Shown: piece by piece, positions 1 to 11,300 of the stretch
Layout: the number at the start of each line of letters is the position of its first letter
How positions within the stretch are numbered: the stretch's first letter is position 1
Source: Candidatus Altimarinota bacterium
Lineage (GTDB): Bacteria; Patescibacteriota; Gracilibacteria; BD1-5; UBA6164
Direction of reading: 5' to 3'
DNA length: 64,000 bases
Assembly: GCA_028713225.1 (NCBI GenBank)
Contig: JAQTOS010000004.1
Location: 1-64,000, forward strand
Made by a program: the position numbers and the translations under genes
The notes under the pieces: model-generated
The model's input: only the letters and a program-made list of their open reading frames with translations
Told to the model about the DNA's origin: nothing
Databases searched by the model: none

Positions 1-39
1 TTCCACTAATGTGAAGGCTTTTATTTCTTGTTTTTTCAT
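1..39 (-). CDS. Type IV prepilin-like protein, N-terminal fragment (runs off the window)
   Basis: Only the first 13 codons are in the window. They read MKKQEIKAFTLVE, the start of a type IV prepilin: a short basic leader, then the FTLVE of the class III signal cut by prepilin peptidase. The same start occurs in the complete pilin genes beginning at 42703 and 53244, so this is a third member of one family. No Shine-Dalgarno sequence is visible. The rest lies beyond position 1. Confidence 0.75.
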   Translation of the reverse strand, partial: MKKQEIKAFTLVE

Positions 40-101
40 AACAGAAAAAATTAGTTATTAAAATATATGTGATTTTAATATATTTTGAAAAATATCCAAA
101 T

Positions 102-138
102 AAAAAAAATACTTACAAATTTTGTAAGTATTTTTTTT
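102..138 (-). terminator. Intrinsic terminator behind serS
   Basis: A perfect inverted repeat (AATACTTACAAA with TTTGTAAGTATT) is flanked by A8 and T8 tracts, so it can work in both directions. It lies 8 bases beyond the serS stop codon and separates serS from the next pilin gene. Confidence 0.8.
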
Positions 139-145
139 GTTTTTA

Positions 146-1405
146 TTATATAAATTCTTTTCCTCACATAAATGGTTTTAAAACTTCTGGAATTTTCACA
201 TTTCCTTCCGCTGTTTGATAATTTTCTATAATAGCAATCAAACATCTTCCAAGAGCAGTAACAGTTCCATTTAGAGTATGAACATATTGTCTATCTCCAT
301 TTTCGTCCTTGTATTTTATATCAAGTCTTCTTGATTGATATTCACCTACATTTGAACAACTTGTAACTTCTCTATATTTACCTTGTCCTGGCATAAAAGC
401 TTCTATATCATATTTTTTCATTGCTGGATTCCCTAAATCTCCTGAACAAACATTCATTTTATTATATGGAATTCAAAATGCTTGCCAAACTTCTTCTTCA
501 ACTGAAACCATGAAATTATGCATTTTTTGGCTTTCTTCTGGTTTACAGAAAACTACCATTTCAACTTTATCAAATTGATGTCATCTCAAAATTCATCTTG
601 TATCTTTACCAGCTGAACCAGCCTCTTTTCTGAAACATGGAGAATAAGCAACATACATTTTTGGAGTATCTAAGTCTAGAGTTTCTCAAGCATGATAACT
701 TGTTACTGGAACTTCAGAAGTCCCAACTAAATGTAAATCATCATCATCTGGATTTACTCTGTATAATCCGTCAGTTTGGTCAGTCAAAAATCCTGTACCA
801 AACATTGCTTTTTCTTTTACCATAACTGGTGGTAAAATTGGATTAAATCCTTTTGCTACTAATCTTGAAAGTACAAAATTCACAACTGCAAATTGTAGTA
901 AAACTAAATCTCATTTCAAATACCAAAATCTAGCTCCAGATACTTCTGAACCTTTTTCTGTATCAATCCATCCTTTTGCTTCACCAATTTCCCAATGTTC
1001 TTTTGGAGTGAAATCAAATTTTGTAGGCTCTAAAAATGAGTTTTCAATTATATTATCTTCATCAGTATTTCAGATTGCTGTTGTTTCATCAAGCAAATTT
1101 GGAAATTGATAATACATAGATTTCCAAATTTCTTCTACTTCTCTTTGTCTTTCTTCCAAAGCTGTAAGATTATCTCAAAGTTCTTTCATTTCAGCAATTT
1201 TTGCTGGTCTTTCATCCTGAGATAGAGTTGGAATTTCTTTTGAAACTTTATTTTTTACAGCTCTTAATTCATCAACTTTTATGATTAAATCAAGTTTTTC
1301 TCTGTCGATTTCTAAGAATTTATCTAAATCTAAATTTAAATTTCTTTTTTGAATGTTATCCTTAACTAACTCTGGATTATTTCTAATAATTTTTATATCT
1401 AACAT
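146..1405 (-). CDS. serS: Seryl-tRNA synthetase
   Basis: Charges tRNA-Ser with serine in the cytoplasm. The 419 codons match the usual length of about 425. The N-terminus ([18 protein letters not shown]) starts the helical tRNA-binding arm, followed by the class II core. Visible motifs are [13 protein letters not shown], the motif 2 stretch [14 protein letters not shown] and, near the end, [12 protein letters not shown] and [12 protein letters not shown]. The protein ends KPFMGGKEFI, where one Gly of the conserved GG is a TGA codon (164-166), so the gene must be read with UGA as glycine. The ATG at 1405 is the family start; no Shine-Dalgarno sequence precedes it. ruvB lies 57 bases upstream in the same direction. 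Confidence 0.97.
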
Positions 1406-1462
1406 TTGCTCGTTTTTATTAATTAATTTTGCTTATTATAGAGATTTATCTATTTTTTCAAG

Positions 1463-2470
1463 TTAAAATAAGTGTTTTATTGCTATATCAGTTAATTTTC
1501 TTCATTTTGGAGTTCTCTCTAAGAATCAAATTTGCAGTAAATATGGTTCAACAACATTTTCGATTGTATCTTCATCTTCTCATACTGATGATGCTAGTGT
1601 ATTTAAACCAACTGGTCATCCGGAAAATTTTGAATAGATAGTTTCTATAACTTTTTTATCTAGTGCATCAAGTCAAAGCGAGTCGATATGTAGTCATCTA
1701 AATATTTCATCGAATTCTTTTGAATCGTTTATATCATGTCAAATAGTCACGTAATCTCTAACAATTTTTAGAAGTCTATTTGCTATTCTTGGAGTTCCTC
1801 TAGATCTAGAAGCAATTTTTTTGAATGTTTCATCTGTAAGGTCTATTCCCAAAAGTGAAGAATTTCTTTTTATTATTGATAGAATATCTTCTCGTGAATA
1901 AAAATCTAATTTCAAAACATTTCCAAATCTATCTCTAAGTGGAGCTGAAAGTGAGCTAAATTTCGTAGTTGCTCAGATAAGAGTAAATGGTGGAATTGCT
2001 ATTCTAACGCTTGATGCTCAAGTTCATTTCCCTACCATAATATCGATAGTAAAATCTTCCATCGCGGTATACAAAACCTCTTCTATTTGCGGTTTTAATC
2101 TATGAATTTCATCTATAAAAAGTATATCATTATCTTGCAAATTTGATAAAATACTCACCAAATCCGATTGTTTTTCTATAGCAGGACCAGAAGAAATTTT
2201 CAAATTTACACCCATTTCACTAGCTACTATATTTGAAAGAGTTGTTTTACCAAGGCCAGGAGGACCATAAAAAACTATATGTTCAAGAGATTCTCATCTA
2301 ATACGAGCCGCTGAAATTGAAACTTGAAGATGTTTCTTAATAGCTTCCTGACCAACATAATCACCCAAAATTCTAGGTCTAAGAGTATTTTCAGACACAA
2401 TATCTTCAACTTTTTCAGTCGCCTGAATTATTCTATCTCATTTATCTTTTTTTACTGATTTTATTGCCAT
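1463..2470 (-). CDS. ruvB: Holliday junction branch migration ATPase RuvB
   Basis: Motor subunit of RuvAB, which drives branch migration of Holliday junctions. 335 residues, normal for the family. Near the start are [19 protein letters not shown] and the Walker A motif GPPGLGKTT (about residues 60-68), then the Walker B region [11 protein letters not shown]. The C-terminal winged helix has [22 protein letters not shown] and GFLERTPKGRKLTD. Several of these glycines are TGA. There is no ruvA or ruvC in the window. No Shine-Dalgarno sequence. It is co-directional with serS and the SbcC-like gene. Confidence 0.97.
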
Positions 2471-2550
2471 TTATTTGAAATTATATTTTATCTAAAATTG
2501 ATTATATGAAAAAGAGAAAAAAATAAAAGCTAAAATTTTAACTTTTATTT

Positions 2551-4953
2551 TTAATACTCAACTATTTCACTTTCATCTTTTGAAATTGCTTTTACTTCTA
2601 TAAGTTTCGTAGAAAAATCTTTTACTGATTCTAGGTGACTTATAAGCAGAATTTGAGAAAATTTATGTTCTAATTTTTTTAGTCAGATTAAAATATTGTT
2701 TTGTCTTGTAGAATCTTGGCTTCATAAAACCTCATCAAGCACTAGGAAATTTATATGATTTTTGGTATTAGTAAGACCTATATTTTGCCCAAGAGCAAGT
2801 CTCAAACACAAATTTGCAAGGTCTTGTTCTCATCCTGAATACAAGTCTAGTATACGAGAATCAATTTTGATGTTATATTCTGAGTCTATTTCTATTCTAG
2901 AATATTTAAAATCCGTCATAGTAGAAAAATACTCTGAAGCAATATCTTCAAGTCTTGGCTTCAAATAAGAAAATAAGTAAGAAGAATAATCTTTCAAAAC
3001 TTGTTTTTTTACTTCTAAATAAGCCAAATCTTCAATTAAATTTTCTACTGATTTTACCGTTTTATTATAATTTTCTATTTGATTTACAAAAACTTGGATT
3101 TTCTTATCAAATTCAAAAATAGCTTTATTAATTTCATTTAATTCTTCTTGTTTTTTATTGAAACCAAGATAAAACTCATCATAAGATTTTTTCTTTTCAA
3201 GATAAACTTCTTCTTTGAAATCAATTTTTTCTAAATTTTTTGTTTCATCCGTTGCTAGATTTATAAGATTTTTTTCTTCTATTTCTAAATTTTCTAGTTT
3301 AGATTTTATTTCTGGAATAAGTTTTATTTCTCATTCTAAATTCTTCAGTTCATTTGATTGTTTTGAAATTTTCTCTAGTTCATTTTGTAATTTTATATAA
3401 GATTCCATGTCGAAAATCACATCTTTAAGTGGAGCGAATTCTCCTTGCAATTTCGCCAAATTTTCTTCAAGTTTATCTTGTTCTGATTGTAATTTAGTGA
3501 ATTTTTCTTTGCTTTGTTTAAACTCAAATATTTCTTTTTCAAGTTTTACAATTTCATCTTTTTGTGAACTTAATATGTTTTCTGTTTTTTGTTTTTCTTC
3601 ACTTATGCTCTTCCATTTATTTCTTTTTTCTTCAAGCAATTTCTCAAAAGAATTAAGTAAAAAACTATATTGAGATTCAAGTTTTCTCTTACAAGTAGGA
3701 CAATCAGCATTTTCTCAAAGAGACGCTATATTTTCTTTTTCTTTCTTTATTTCTTCAGCTTCAGTTTTCAATCTAGTTAAATCACTAGAAAATTGTCACA
3801 AATTTTGTGATAAATCTGTAATATCTTTTTGGAAGTTTTTTAAATTAGTTTCATTATCTTTTTCCTGTTTATCAAAATCTTTTCAAGCAAATTCTAAAAT
3901 TGTTTTTTTGATATTTTCTAAATTTTCTGTTATTTGGTTTATATCTTTTTCTAAACTAGTTTTTCTAGCAAAAAGTACTTCTTGTTTTTGTGCTTCAGAA
4001 AATTCTTGCAGAAGTTTTTTTTCTGTCTCAAAAACTTGAGTATTTTTCAGAAAATATGTTTCTTTTTCTTGCAAATAAGCTAATTTTTTAGTATTTTCCT
4101 CTTTATCTATTTTTAATTTTTCTTGTTTTTGAGTAATTAATGAAAGATTGTTTATAGTTTTTATAGTCAAATCTTTTTGGTTTTGAAGAGCTTGAAAATC
4201 CGATTTAATTTTTTCAAAATCAGCTGACATATTTTTGATGATTTTTTCAGTTTCCTTTTGTTTTTTTTCTTCTTCTTTCTTAGCAGTTTCTAATTCTTTT
4301 TTAGAGTTTTCAACTTCTTCAAGAGAAAAATTAGCTGCATCTCATTTTTTGATTTTTAATTCTCGTTTTTTATCTCTGGCTTCATCAGATACCGAAGTCA
4401 CGAGTTCTTCAATCATATCAATTCATAAAATTGAATTAATTATTTTTTTTCTATCTCGCGCATTTCCTGATAAAACAAGTAAATCTTTCTGCTTAGCAAA
4501 AACACTTCTCAAAAATATTTCTCTATCAACTCAAAGTAAATTTTTCTCTACATAAGCTGTAACTTCACCAGGTCAAACTAGTTCTAAATTCGGTCAAAAT
4601 AAACTATCCTCTTTTTCTGGGATAAAGTCATTTTCATGTTTTTTTAATCATTTATTTATAACTCTAACAAGTCTGTATGATTCTCATGCAATCTCTAAAT
4701 TTAGTTCAATTTTACTTGGAAAATCACTATTTCATTCAGAATCGCGAACAAAATAACTCACCAAATCTCATTTTGCTGAAACTCTAGTAAAATCATTTCA
4801 TCTACTACCAAACAAAGCATATCAAATTGCGTCTGTTATGCTCGTTTTTCAGCTTCAATTCAGTCCGAAAATAGTATTAAAACTTCCAGTTAATTCCAGA
4901 GTTTCTTGCCTAAATTTACGGAAATTTAAAAATTTTATAGATGTTAGTTTCAT
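2551..4953 (-). CDS. sbcC: SbcC/Rad50-like zinc-hook SMC ATPase
   Basis: An ATPase of the SbcC/Rad50 type, which with a Mre11/SbcD nuclease processes DNA ends and hairpins. The 800 residues show Walker A GLNGSGKT near residue 30 (two glycines are TGA), a long coiled coil rich in Lys and Glu, and the zinc hook CPTC near residue 418 in the middle of the coil. A second coil follows, then the ABC signature YSGGEQDLA near residue 706 and Walker B INFLVLDEVLGSQD. It is on the short side for SbcC. No sbcD partner is in the window. The stop of hflX lies only 7 bases upstream of its ATG, so the two are probably cotranscribed. Confidence 0.85.
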
Positions 4954-4960
4954 AATTATT

Positions 4961-6220
4961 TTAAATATGTTTTCCTATAATTTGTTTCAAATCTTCTATC
5001 CCAATTTTATCATAAGTAGAGATAAAAATTGGATTTAAATCCTTGAATTTCTCAGTCAATTCTACTTTTTTTGCTTCATCTATCAAATCTATTTTATTAA
5101 AAACATAAAGTCTTTTTTGATTTGCATTAATTTTAGCTAAAATATCTTCAACAACTTTTATTTTGTCTGCTATTTTGGGGTCAGAAGCATCAATCACATG
5201 AAGCAGTAAATCAGCTTCAATACTGTCTTCAAGTGTAGAAGAAAAAGCATCTATCAAATTTGGTGGTAAATCTCTGATAAATCAAATTGTATCATTCACC
5301 AAAACCTCCTTTGGTTTTTGGTAAGAATAATCAATTCCTTCTAAAAAATCCCCGTTTTCTATAGCAGCCCTCACCCCCGACCCCTCTCCCAATGGGCGAG
5401 GGGAGATATCTTGTTCTATTTGTTCTGTTCCCTCTCTCCTTGGGAGAGGGTTAGGGTGAGGGCTATTCTCAAAATTACTAGGGTAAGGTGGATTGGGAGC
5501 TATTATCATCTTCCCTACATCAGTTCCAAGAGTTGCAAAAAGTTTATCTTCAGAAAGTACTCATTTTTTTGTAAGTAAGTTCATAAGACTAGACTTCCCT
5601 GCATTTGTATAACCAACTATTCAGACAGTTTGCAGATTTTTTCTGACTCTTGATTTTCTGTGTTCAGCTCTGACGTGAGCATATTTATCTAAGTCTTTTC
5701 TAATATTTAATTCAGCCTCTCTTAAATGTCTTTTCATTATTTCAGTATTTGTTTCTCATTTTCATCTTGATAATCATTGTCTTGATAATATCATTCACAT
5801 ACCAAAAATTCTAGGTCACATATGTTTTATAGATGCGAGTTCTATTTGTAATTTTGCTTCTGGAGAATTTGCATGCCTTTCAAATATTTTCAAAATCAAA
5901 TCTATTCTATCCCAAGCTGTGATTTTGTGTTCTCTTAATTTTTCATTTAGATTATAAATTTGAAGAGGTTTCAAAATATTTCACATAATAAGCACTGAAG
6001 CTCATTCACTTTTCATTTCTTCTATAATTTCATCTATTTTTCCGCTTCAAATATAAGTATTATAATCAGGAATTCATCTTTTTTGTACTTTTTTAAGTAT
6101 CACTATTCATCCATAGGTATTCACCAAATTTTCTAGTTCTAGAAGTCTATCTTCCAAATCTTCTCATCTGCAACAAGTTGGAGCAACATCAGCAATAAAT
6201 ACTTTTAATTTTTCTATCAT
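4961..6220 (-). CDS. hflX: HflX-family ribosome-associated GTPase with in-frame repeat insertion
   Basis: HflX GTPases bind the 50S subunit and split stalled ribosomes. The 419 residues contain the N-terminal HflX domain (TYIGSGKIDEI; FERHANSPEAKLQIELA; the GPRIFGMG region), G1 GYTNAGKSS near residue 204, G3 DTIGFIRDLPP near 310 and G4 NKIDLID near 376. Between G2 (FATLGTDVGKM) and G3 lie about 50 extra residues, including PHPNPLPRREG and SPRPLGEGSGVRAA, encoded by a palindromic repeat at 5367-5463. The frame is intact on both sides, so the insertion is tolerated or spliced into a loop. The start ATG follows TTAATAAACAAAAAAAT without a Shine-Dalgarno sequence. It probably forms an operon with the downstream SbcC-like gene. 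Confidence 0.93.
5367..5463. repeat. REP/RPE-like palindromic element inside hflX
   Basis: A GC-rich element in AT-rich surroundings. It begins GCCCTCACCC and ends with the reverse complement GGGTGAGGGC. Each half holds its own smaller palindrome (CCCTCTCCCAATGGGCGAGGGG and CCCTCTCCTTGGGAGAGGG). The 97 bp carry no stop in the hflX frame. Related GC-rich palindromes occur after the stop codons at 8307, 59618 and 61278. Confidence 0.8.
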
Positions 6221-6274
6221 ATTTTTTTGTTTATTAATTTTTTATCATTTTAATCACTTTTAAAAATAAGCAAG

Positions 6275-6301
6275 AAAAAAGCTCCGCATTATGCGAAGCT
6301 C
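6275..6301 (-). terminator. Intrinsic terminator overlapping the stop codon of the RNB gene
   Basis: On the minus strand AGCTTCGCA, loop TAA, TGCGGAGCT is followed by six T. The loop is itself the TAA stop codon of the upstream gene, so translation ends inside the terminator hairpin. Confidence 0.8.
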
Positions 6302-7860
6302 TTGAGTCTTTTTTCCTTTTTATAGTAGTAGTTATCTCTCCATTCTCTAAATTTAGAAAATAGATTTATTAACATTTCTTCTTTGGCACTTTTCTGAGAT
6401 TTTCTCAATATACCAAAGGAAGCAGCAATATCACCTTTATAATTAATTGCTATATAGTGCATATATTCAGTGTAGTCCCTTCTCTTACTATAAACAACTG
6501 AAAAATCTCCAGTATTCTCTAGGTAAGAAAAAAAAGCCTTCTGTTTAGACGTCATATGAATTCTATAAAATGCCTTATTTGCAACAAGTTCATCATTGCA
6601 AAAAAACAATCTATATAATAATTCGCCTTTTATTAAATCCGCATCAAGTCTGTTTAGCATTTCTCCTCTTAATTGACTTGATATAAGCAAATTACGTTCT
6701 AAAACATAATCCAAAATTTCTTCAAAAAGATGAATAGAAATTCTAGAAAAATCTTCAACACTTTCACCAATAGCCACTTTATTTAAAATTCTCTCATGCC
6801 GTTTCTCTTCATCTTCAAGCTCCTTATTGAGTTGTAAATTTCGCAAATTATAAATCTGTTCATTTATATACAACGCAATATGTTTAACAGCAAAAAAGTT
6901 ATAAGCTTGCCATTTTTCAGGATTTAAAAATGCTTTAATCTGACGATGAACAACTATATCAGAGTACCTACGGATAGGACTACTAAAGTGACAATAGAAA
7001 TCAAGTCCCAAAGCAAAATGATAAATCATTCTAGGGTGATAAAATGCTCTTTGCATATTCCCCTTAAAATCCTTGTCTTTATACTCTGGCATATGATTCC
7101 GGAAAGTTGCTACAATACCACGTTCAACCATCCAACGAGCAACTGCCATATTGAAAAGAATCATAAATTCTTCAATAAGAAAACTAGGATTTTCAGTAGT
7201 ATTTGAATTTGGAAGTTCATCAAAATCAACAAGTCCTATAGCAATTTTACGGTCATCATCTGAAAATTTCATATGCTTTCTTTTTGGAGCCAAGTTTTTT
7301 GCTATTTCCAAAAAGTAAGACAAATCAGGTGACATAGGATCATTTTTATCTCTCAAAATTTGAGCAAATTTCTGATAATCAAGTCAGTGTTTATTAAAAA
7401 ACACTGACTCAAAAACATCTATAGAAACAATGTCATAATTTGCATCCAATACTACTTCAACCGTCATTGCTAATCTTTTACACTGATGATTCAAAGAAGC
7501 AATATCTGTTGAAAGTTGTTCTGGAAACATATGCAAAACATGAGTTTCATAATAAACAGATGTAGCCCGACTAAGAGCCTCCCAATCAAGATATGCACCA
7601 GTTTGTATAAGTTCTGCTATATCAGCAATAGACCCTTGTAAAACATGATTATCACCATCACGATATGCCCAAATGCCATCATCCAAATCACGCGAGTAAT
7701 ACTGATCAATAGTGATCCCAGTTATTTCTCTTCTTGAAGCGAACTCTTTAGGAATTGCTTCTTTTAAGCCTTTTACCCTTTTACTTATTCCTTTTAGTTC
7801 TTTTAGAGCCAAAGGAGAATAAGTATTATGAATAGAGTCTGTTATTTTTGGCAACTTCAT
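6289..7860 (-). CDS. RNase II/R-family exoribonuclease (RNB domain)
   Basis: A 3'-5' exoribonuclease of the RNB family. The 523 residues carry the metal-binding aspartates in TIDQYYSRDLDDGIW (about residues 50-65), GSIADIAELI, PEQLSTDIASLNHQCKRLAM and the RYSDIVVHRQI motif. No cold-shock or S1 domain is evident, which is shorter than RNase R. The last 80 residues (YKGDIAASFGILRKSQKSAK) recall a double-stranded-RNA-binding domain; that is inference. A single TGA (7384-7386) codes Gly in HGLDYQKF, where the family has its LTY segment, so the two standard-code halves are one gene. About 17 of 18 glycines are GGN, unlike most neighbours. A Shine-Dalgarno AAGGAGAAG precedes the ATG. Confidence 0.88.
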
Positions 7861-7862
7861 TT

Positions 7863-7917
7863 CTTCTCCTTTTGTTTTTATTTGTTTTATTTATAAATAT
7901 TTTTTTAAGTTTAGCAA
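7863..7917 (-). promoter_or_regulatory. Promoter and Shine-Dalgarno site of the RNB gene
   Basis: Reading the minus strand: -35 TTGCTA (7912-7917), 16 bp spacer, -10 TATAAA (7890-7895), then AAGGAGAAG (7863-7871) just before the ATG. The ribosome site is unusual here, since most genes in the window have none. Confidence 0.7.
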
Positions 7918-7989
7918 GTTATTTTTAGAATAAAATCAGAGTAAATGTGCTACAATAAAGAAAATCATTTAGAATATATAAATTTTGAG

Positions 7990-8307
7990 ATGGACGAAAT
8001 AAAACAAAAATTACTAGAATTGCTTGAAGCCAAACAAAACAAGCTGACTGATAAGATAATACAAAACATAGATCTCTTCGATGAAAAAGAGGTCTATGAA
8101 ATGTATCTAATCCTTCATCAGACCGATGTAGAAAAGCTCAAGGAGGCCTGGCATTACAAAAACAATATGCTGCTAAAAACTATAGACAAGATAAATATGA
8201 TATGATTTGAGATAAATAAAATCGAAAAAGAAATTATAGTACTAGAAGAAAGTCGTGAAAATAGCGAACTATTACGAGTTGAACACAATTTAAATTTAGC
8301 ATTTTAA
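7990..8307 (+). CDS. Small acidic protein of unknown function
   Basis: 105 residues, mostly helical and rich in Glu, Lys and Leu (MDEIKQKLLELLEAKQNKL at the start, then DEKEVYEMYLILHQTDVEKL). It has no recognised domain, signal peptide or membrane segment. One TGA codes Gly in NMIGFEINK. I prefer the ATG at 7990. An in-frame ATG at 7945 exists, but a -10-like TACAAT (7951-7956) lies inside that extension. The gene is divergent from the RNB gene and is followed at once by a GC-rich palindromic repeat. Confidence 0.65.
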
Positions 8308-8343
8308 CCCATCGCCCTTATGGGCACTTCCCTTGGAAAGGGA
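8308..8343. repeat. GC-rich palindromic repeat after a stop codon
   Basis: Two small hairpins in a row, GCCC-TTAT-GGGC and CTTCCCTT-GG-AAAGGGAAG, begin one base after a TAA. Their composition is unlike the surroundings. It belongs with the repeats at 5367, 59622 and 61280 and may act as a weak terminator or mRNA stabiliser. Confidence 0.6.
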
Positions 8344-8386
8344 AGAAATTTATAAAGAATCTAATAATATTAAAACAAAAACAAAT

Positions 8387-11300
8387 ATGGCAGATAAATT
8401 ACAGGAAAATTGAAACTGAAATAAAAATCAAAATAAAACTATTGAACAAGTTTTTAAAGAAGCTCATGATTATCTAGAAAAACTAGAATTATCTATGTGA
8501 AAATTACTTAAAAAATTCCATCTAAACAGTGGAAGTTTTGATGGTGAAATAGATAAATGAACAACTCAAAATCATATAGAAGAAGTTTATCAAAAAAAGA
8601 TTCTAAGTCTGAAAGAAGACTTAATAAATCATAAAAAAACTTTGAATAAACAAGCTATTGTTAGTTCTCTTATTTCTATGACTATGGAAGCGAGATGAGT
8701 AGCAAGTTCTGAGCTTAGTAAAGAAGCTCGTGAAAATTTAAAATGAGCTGATTTAGCAGCATTTGAAAAAGAAAAAAATGAACTCTTAAAAAATAATAAT
8801 ACGAGTGAATTTGCTGAATTAAGAAAAGATTTAGTTGATGCTAGTAAGAAATTGGGGAATATGTGAGAAGTTGTAGTTTCACATACAGAAATTTCAGCAA
8901 GAGACTGACTTAAACAAAAATCTATTTCACTACTTGAAAAAAGATTAAAAAAAGAAATTTGACAAAGAGAATTTGAAGCAGGAATGAAGCAAATAATGAA
9001 AGAATCATGAAGATTAAGTATTGAACATGAAGTAATTAAAACCTTTGCTAACAAAATAAAAGAAATTGATTATTCTCAAGCTAAAAAAGCATGAGAACGG
9101 TCTATGACTAGTTGAATATTACCTATAGGATTAATAATGACTCCATGATTAAGAAATCTTGTACCTGCATTACCTCTTGTTATTTGAGCTTGAATTTGGT
9201 ATAGATTAACTCAATGAACAGCTAAGGATAAGGCTATGGCTGTATGAGAAACTATAGCATATATTGCCCCTATTAGTTGAACTTATTATTCTTGAAAAGA
9301 TACATATATAGCCTGGGAAAAATATAAAAATTGAAAATGAGAAATGTGAGATGTTGTTGCAAATTGAGCTGGTACTGTTATAAGTGCTGGTTTTGATATA
9401 GCTACCATTTTTTTAGCACTAACTTGAGTATGAGCACCTGCTGCAATTTGAAGTAATGCACTTAAAATATCAGCCAAAGAAGCAGTTATTTTATGAATCA
9501 AAAAAATATCTTCAATAGTAACTAAAGAAGCAGTAGAAAAATGAACTACTGATGGTTTTTTAGTAACTTTAAAAGAATTTGGGAAATGAAAAATAAAATT
9601 CTTAGCAACTGCTCACAATGAATTATGAACTTTTTGAATAGTAAAAAAATGAACTCAACAAGTATTTAAAGAGACTTGAGAATGAATATGGAGCATAGTT
9701 ACATTTAAACCATTGAGAGAAATGGATAATATCGCTTCAAAAGTTTTAAATAGTCCATTTAAAGCTGCTGATAAATTAATAGCAAAACCAAAATTAGCAG
9801 TTTTTGAAAAACTAGAATCAAAATGATTTATTAAATCTGGTGCAACTGAAAGATTAAAACAAAATCAATCTGCTGCGGCTTTGAGAGAAATAAATCGAGA
9901 ATCTAGAAGTGATTTAGAAAATCAAACTATGGAAGCCGAAAGTAAAATACATCCATATATGGAAAATTTATCTAGTAAAAATCTAGATTCTATAATAAAA
10001 GATACAAAAGATATTATTAAAAACAAAAGTGCTGAAGATTTAAAAGACATAATGGAAGCGGTAAAAGCTCAAGATGAACATATGTGAAATAGTATGAATG
10101 TAATGTTAAAATTATTAAACAGTGTTGAAAAATATGATAAAATAAGAAATTCTAGTAAATGAGCTAATGATATAGATGCTATGAAAAATATAACATCTAT
10201 TGAAGAAATAATAAAATCTTATGAATGAAAAATATCAAAATGACTTTATGAATATCTAGAAAGAACTATTGGAAGAATGAAAGCTTGAGAAGATTTTTCT
10301 CCAAATTCTGCAAACTATATGTTAGTTAAAAATAAATTATCTTGAGTAACTATTAATTGAACTTTTACTAATTCTAAGCAAATACAAGAATATCAAGAAT
10401 TAATTAGAAATTGAGAAAAGGAATCTATAAATGGTTATGCTTGAAACTATTTCAAACTACTTGAAGAAATGACTAATATTGATTTCAGAAAATTAAAATG
10501 AGAAAAAGCTGATATTTTTATAGAAAATTATTTAGAAATGCTTAAAAACTCAGAACATAGTGGGAATTGAGTTGTTAGAGTTGAAACAATGGAAACTATA
10601 AAAAAATGAGAAAATGTTTTTTTATGAACTGAAACAGGTTATGAAAAAACAATAGAAAAACTATTATCAAATTCTAAAACTCAAGACATTAGAGATATAA
10701 TAGTAAAACATATAGATTTATCTCTTATTACTAGACAAGATTTAAAGGAAAAAATAATAACTGAATGATTAGAAAATCTAAAAAAGATGGAACTAAAAGA
10801 TAGAATTACTCAATTAAAACATCTTTCTTTTTATGATGATTATAAAAGTATTTTAGTTGAGAAAATAAATCCAACTTGAGAAGCAGCTACAAAATATTAT
10901 TGAATAATAAAAGATTCCGTAAAAGAAACTAATTCAAATAGGGATTTATTAGTTCTTCTAGATTTTTCTAGAGATAACAAATCTTTTTGATTAATTTCTC
11001 AAAAAAGATGAATAAGTGATAAGAATTATATAGAAAATAGAATATTAGAAAATATCTCAAAAAATACTCAAATAAATGACAAAATTTGAACAAAAGAATT
11101 AAGTACTGATTGAAAAATGCCTATTACTAGAGAAGAGCTTGATAATCTTTTTAGAGATGTATCAAAACTTTGAGATGATAAATTTAGGCAAATAGTTGAA
11201 ACAATTGCAAATAAAATAGACACAACATCTTGAAAGGATATAAATACAAAAATAGTTGAATCTATTATACCACGTATAGAATCTCATGATGTAGCCGCTA

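Noticed and set aside
2762-4555. Plus-strand Ser/Phe-rich open frames
   Set aside because: They are shadows of the Lys/Glu-rich coiled coil of the SbcC-like gene on the other strand.
5282-5509. A separate small gene encoding the PHPNPLPRREG sequence
   Set aside because: It is the middle of hflX; the GTPase motifs continue in frame on both sides. The sequence is a translated repeat.
6289-7860. Two separate genes, 6289-7356 and 7384-7860, as the standard code would give
   Set aside because: They are in the same frame, joined by one TGA, and together form one RNB domain with the conserved segment running across the TGA.
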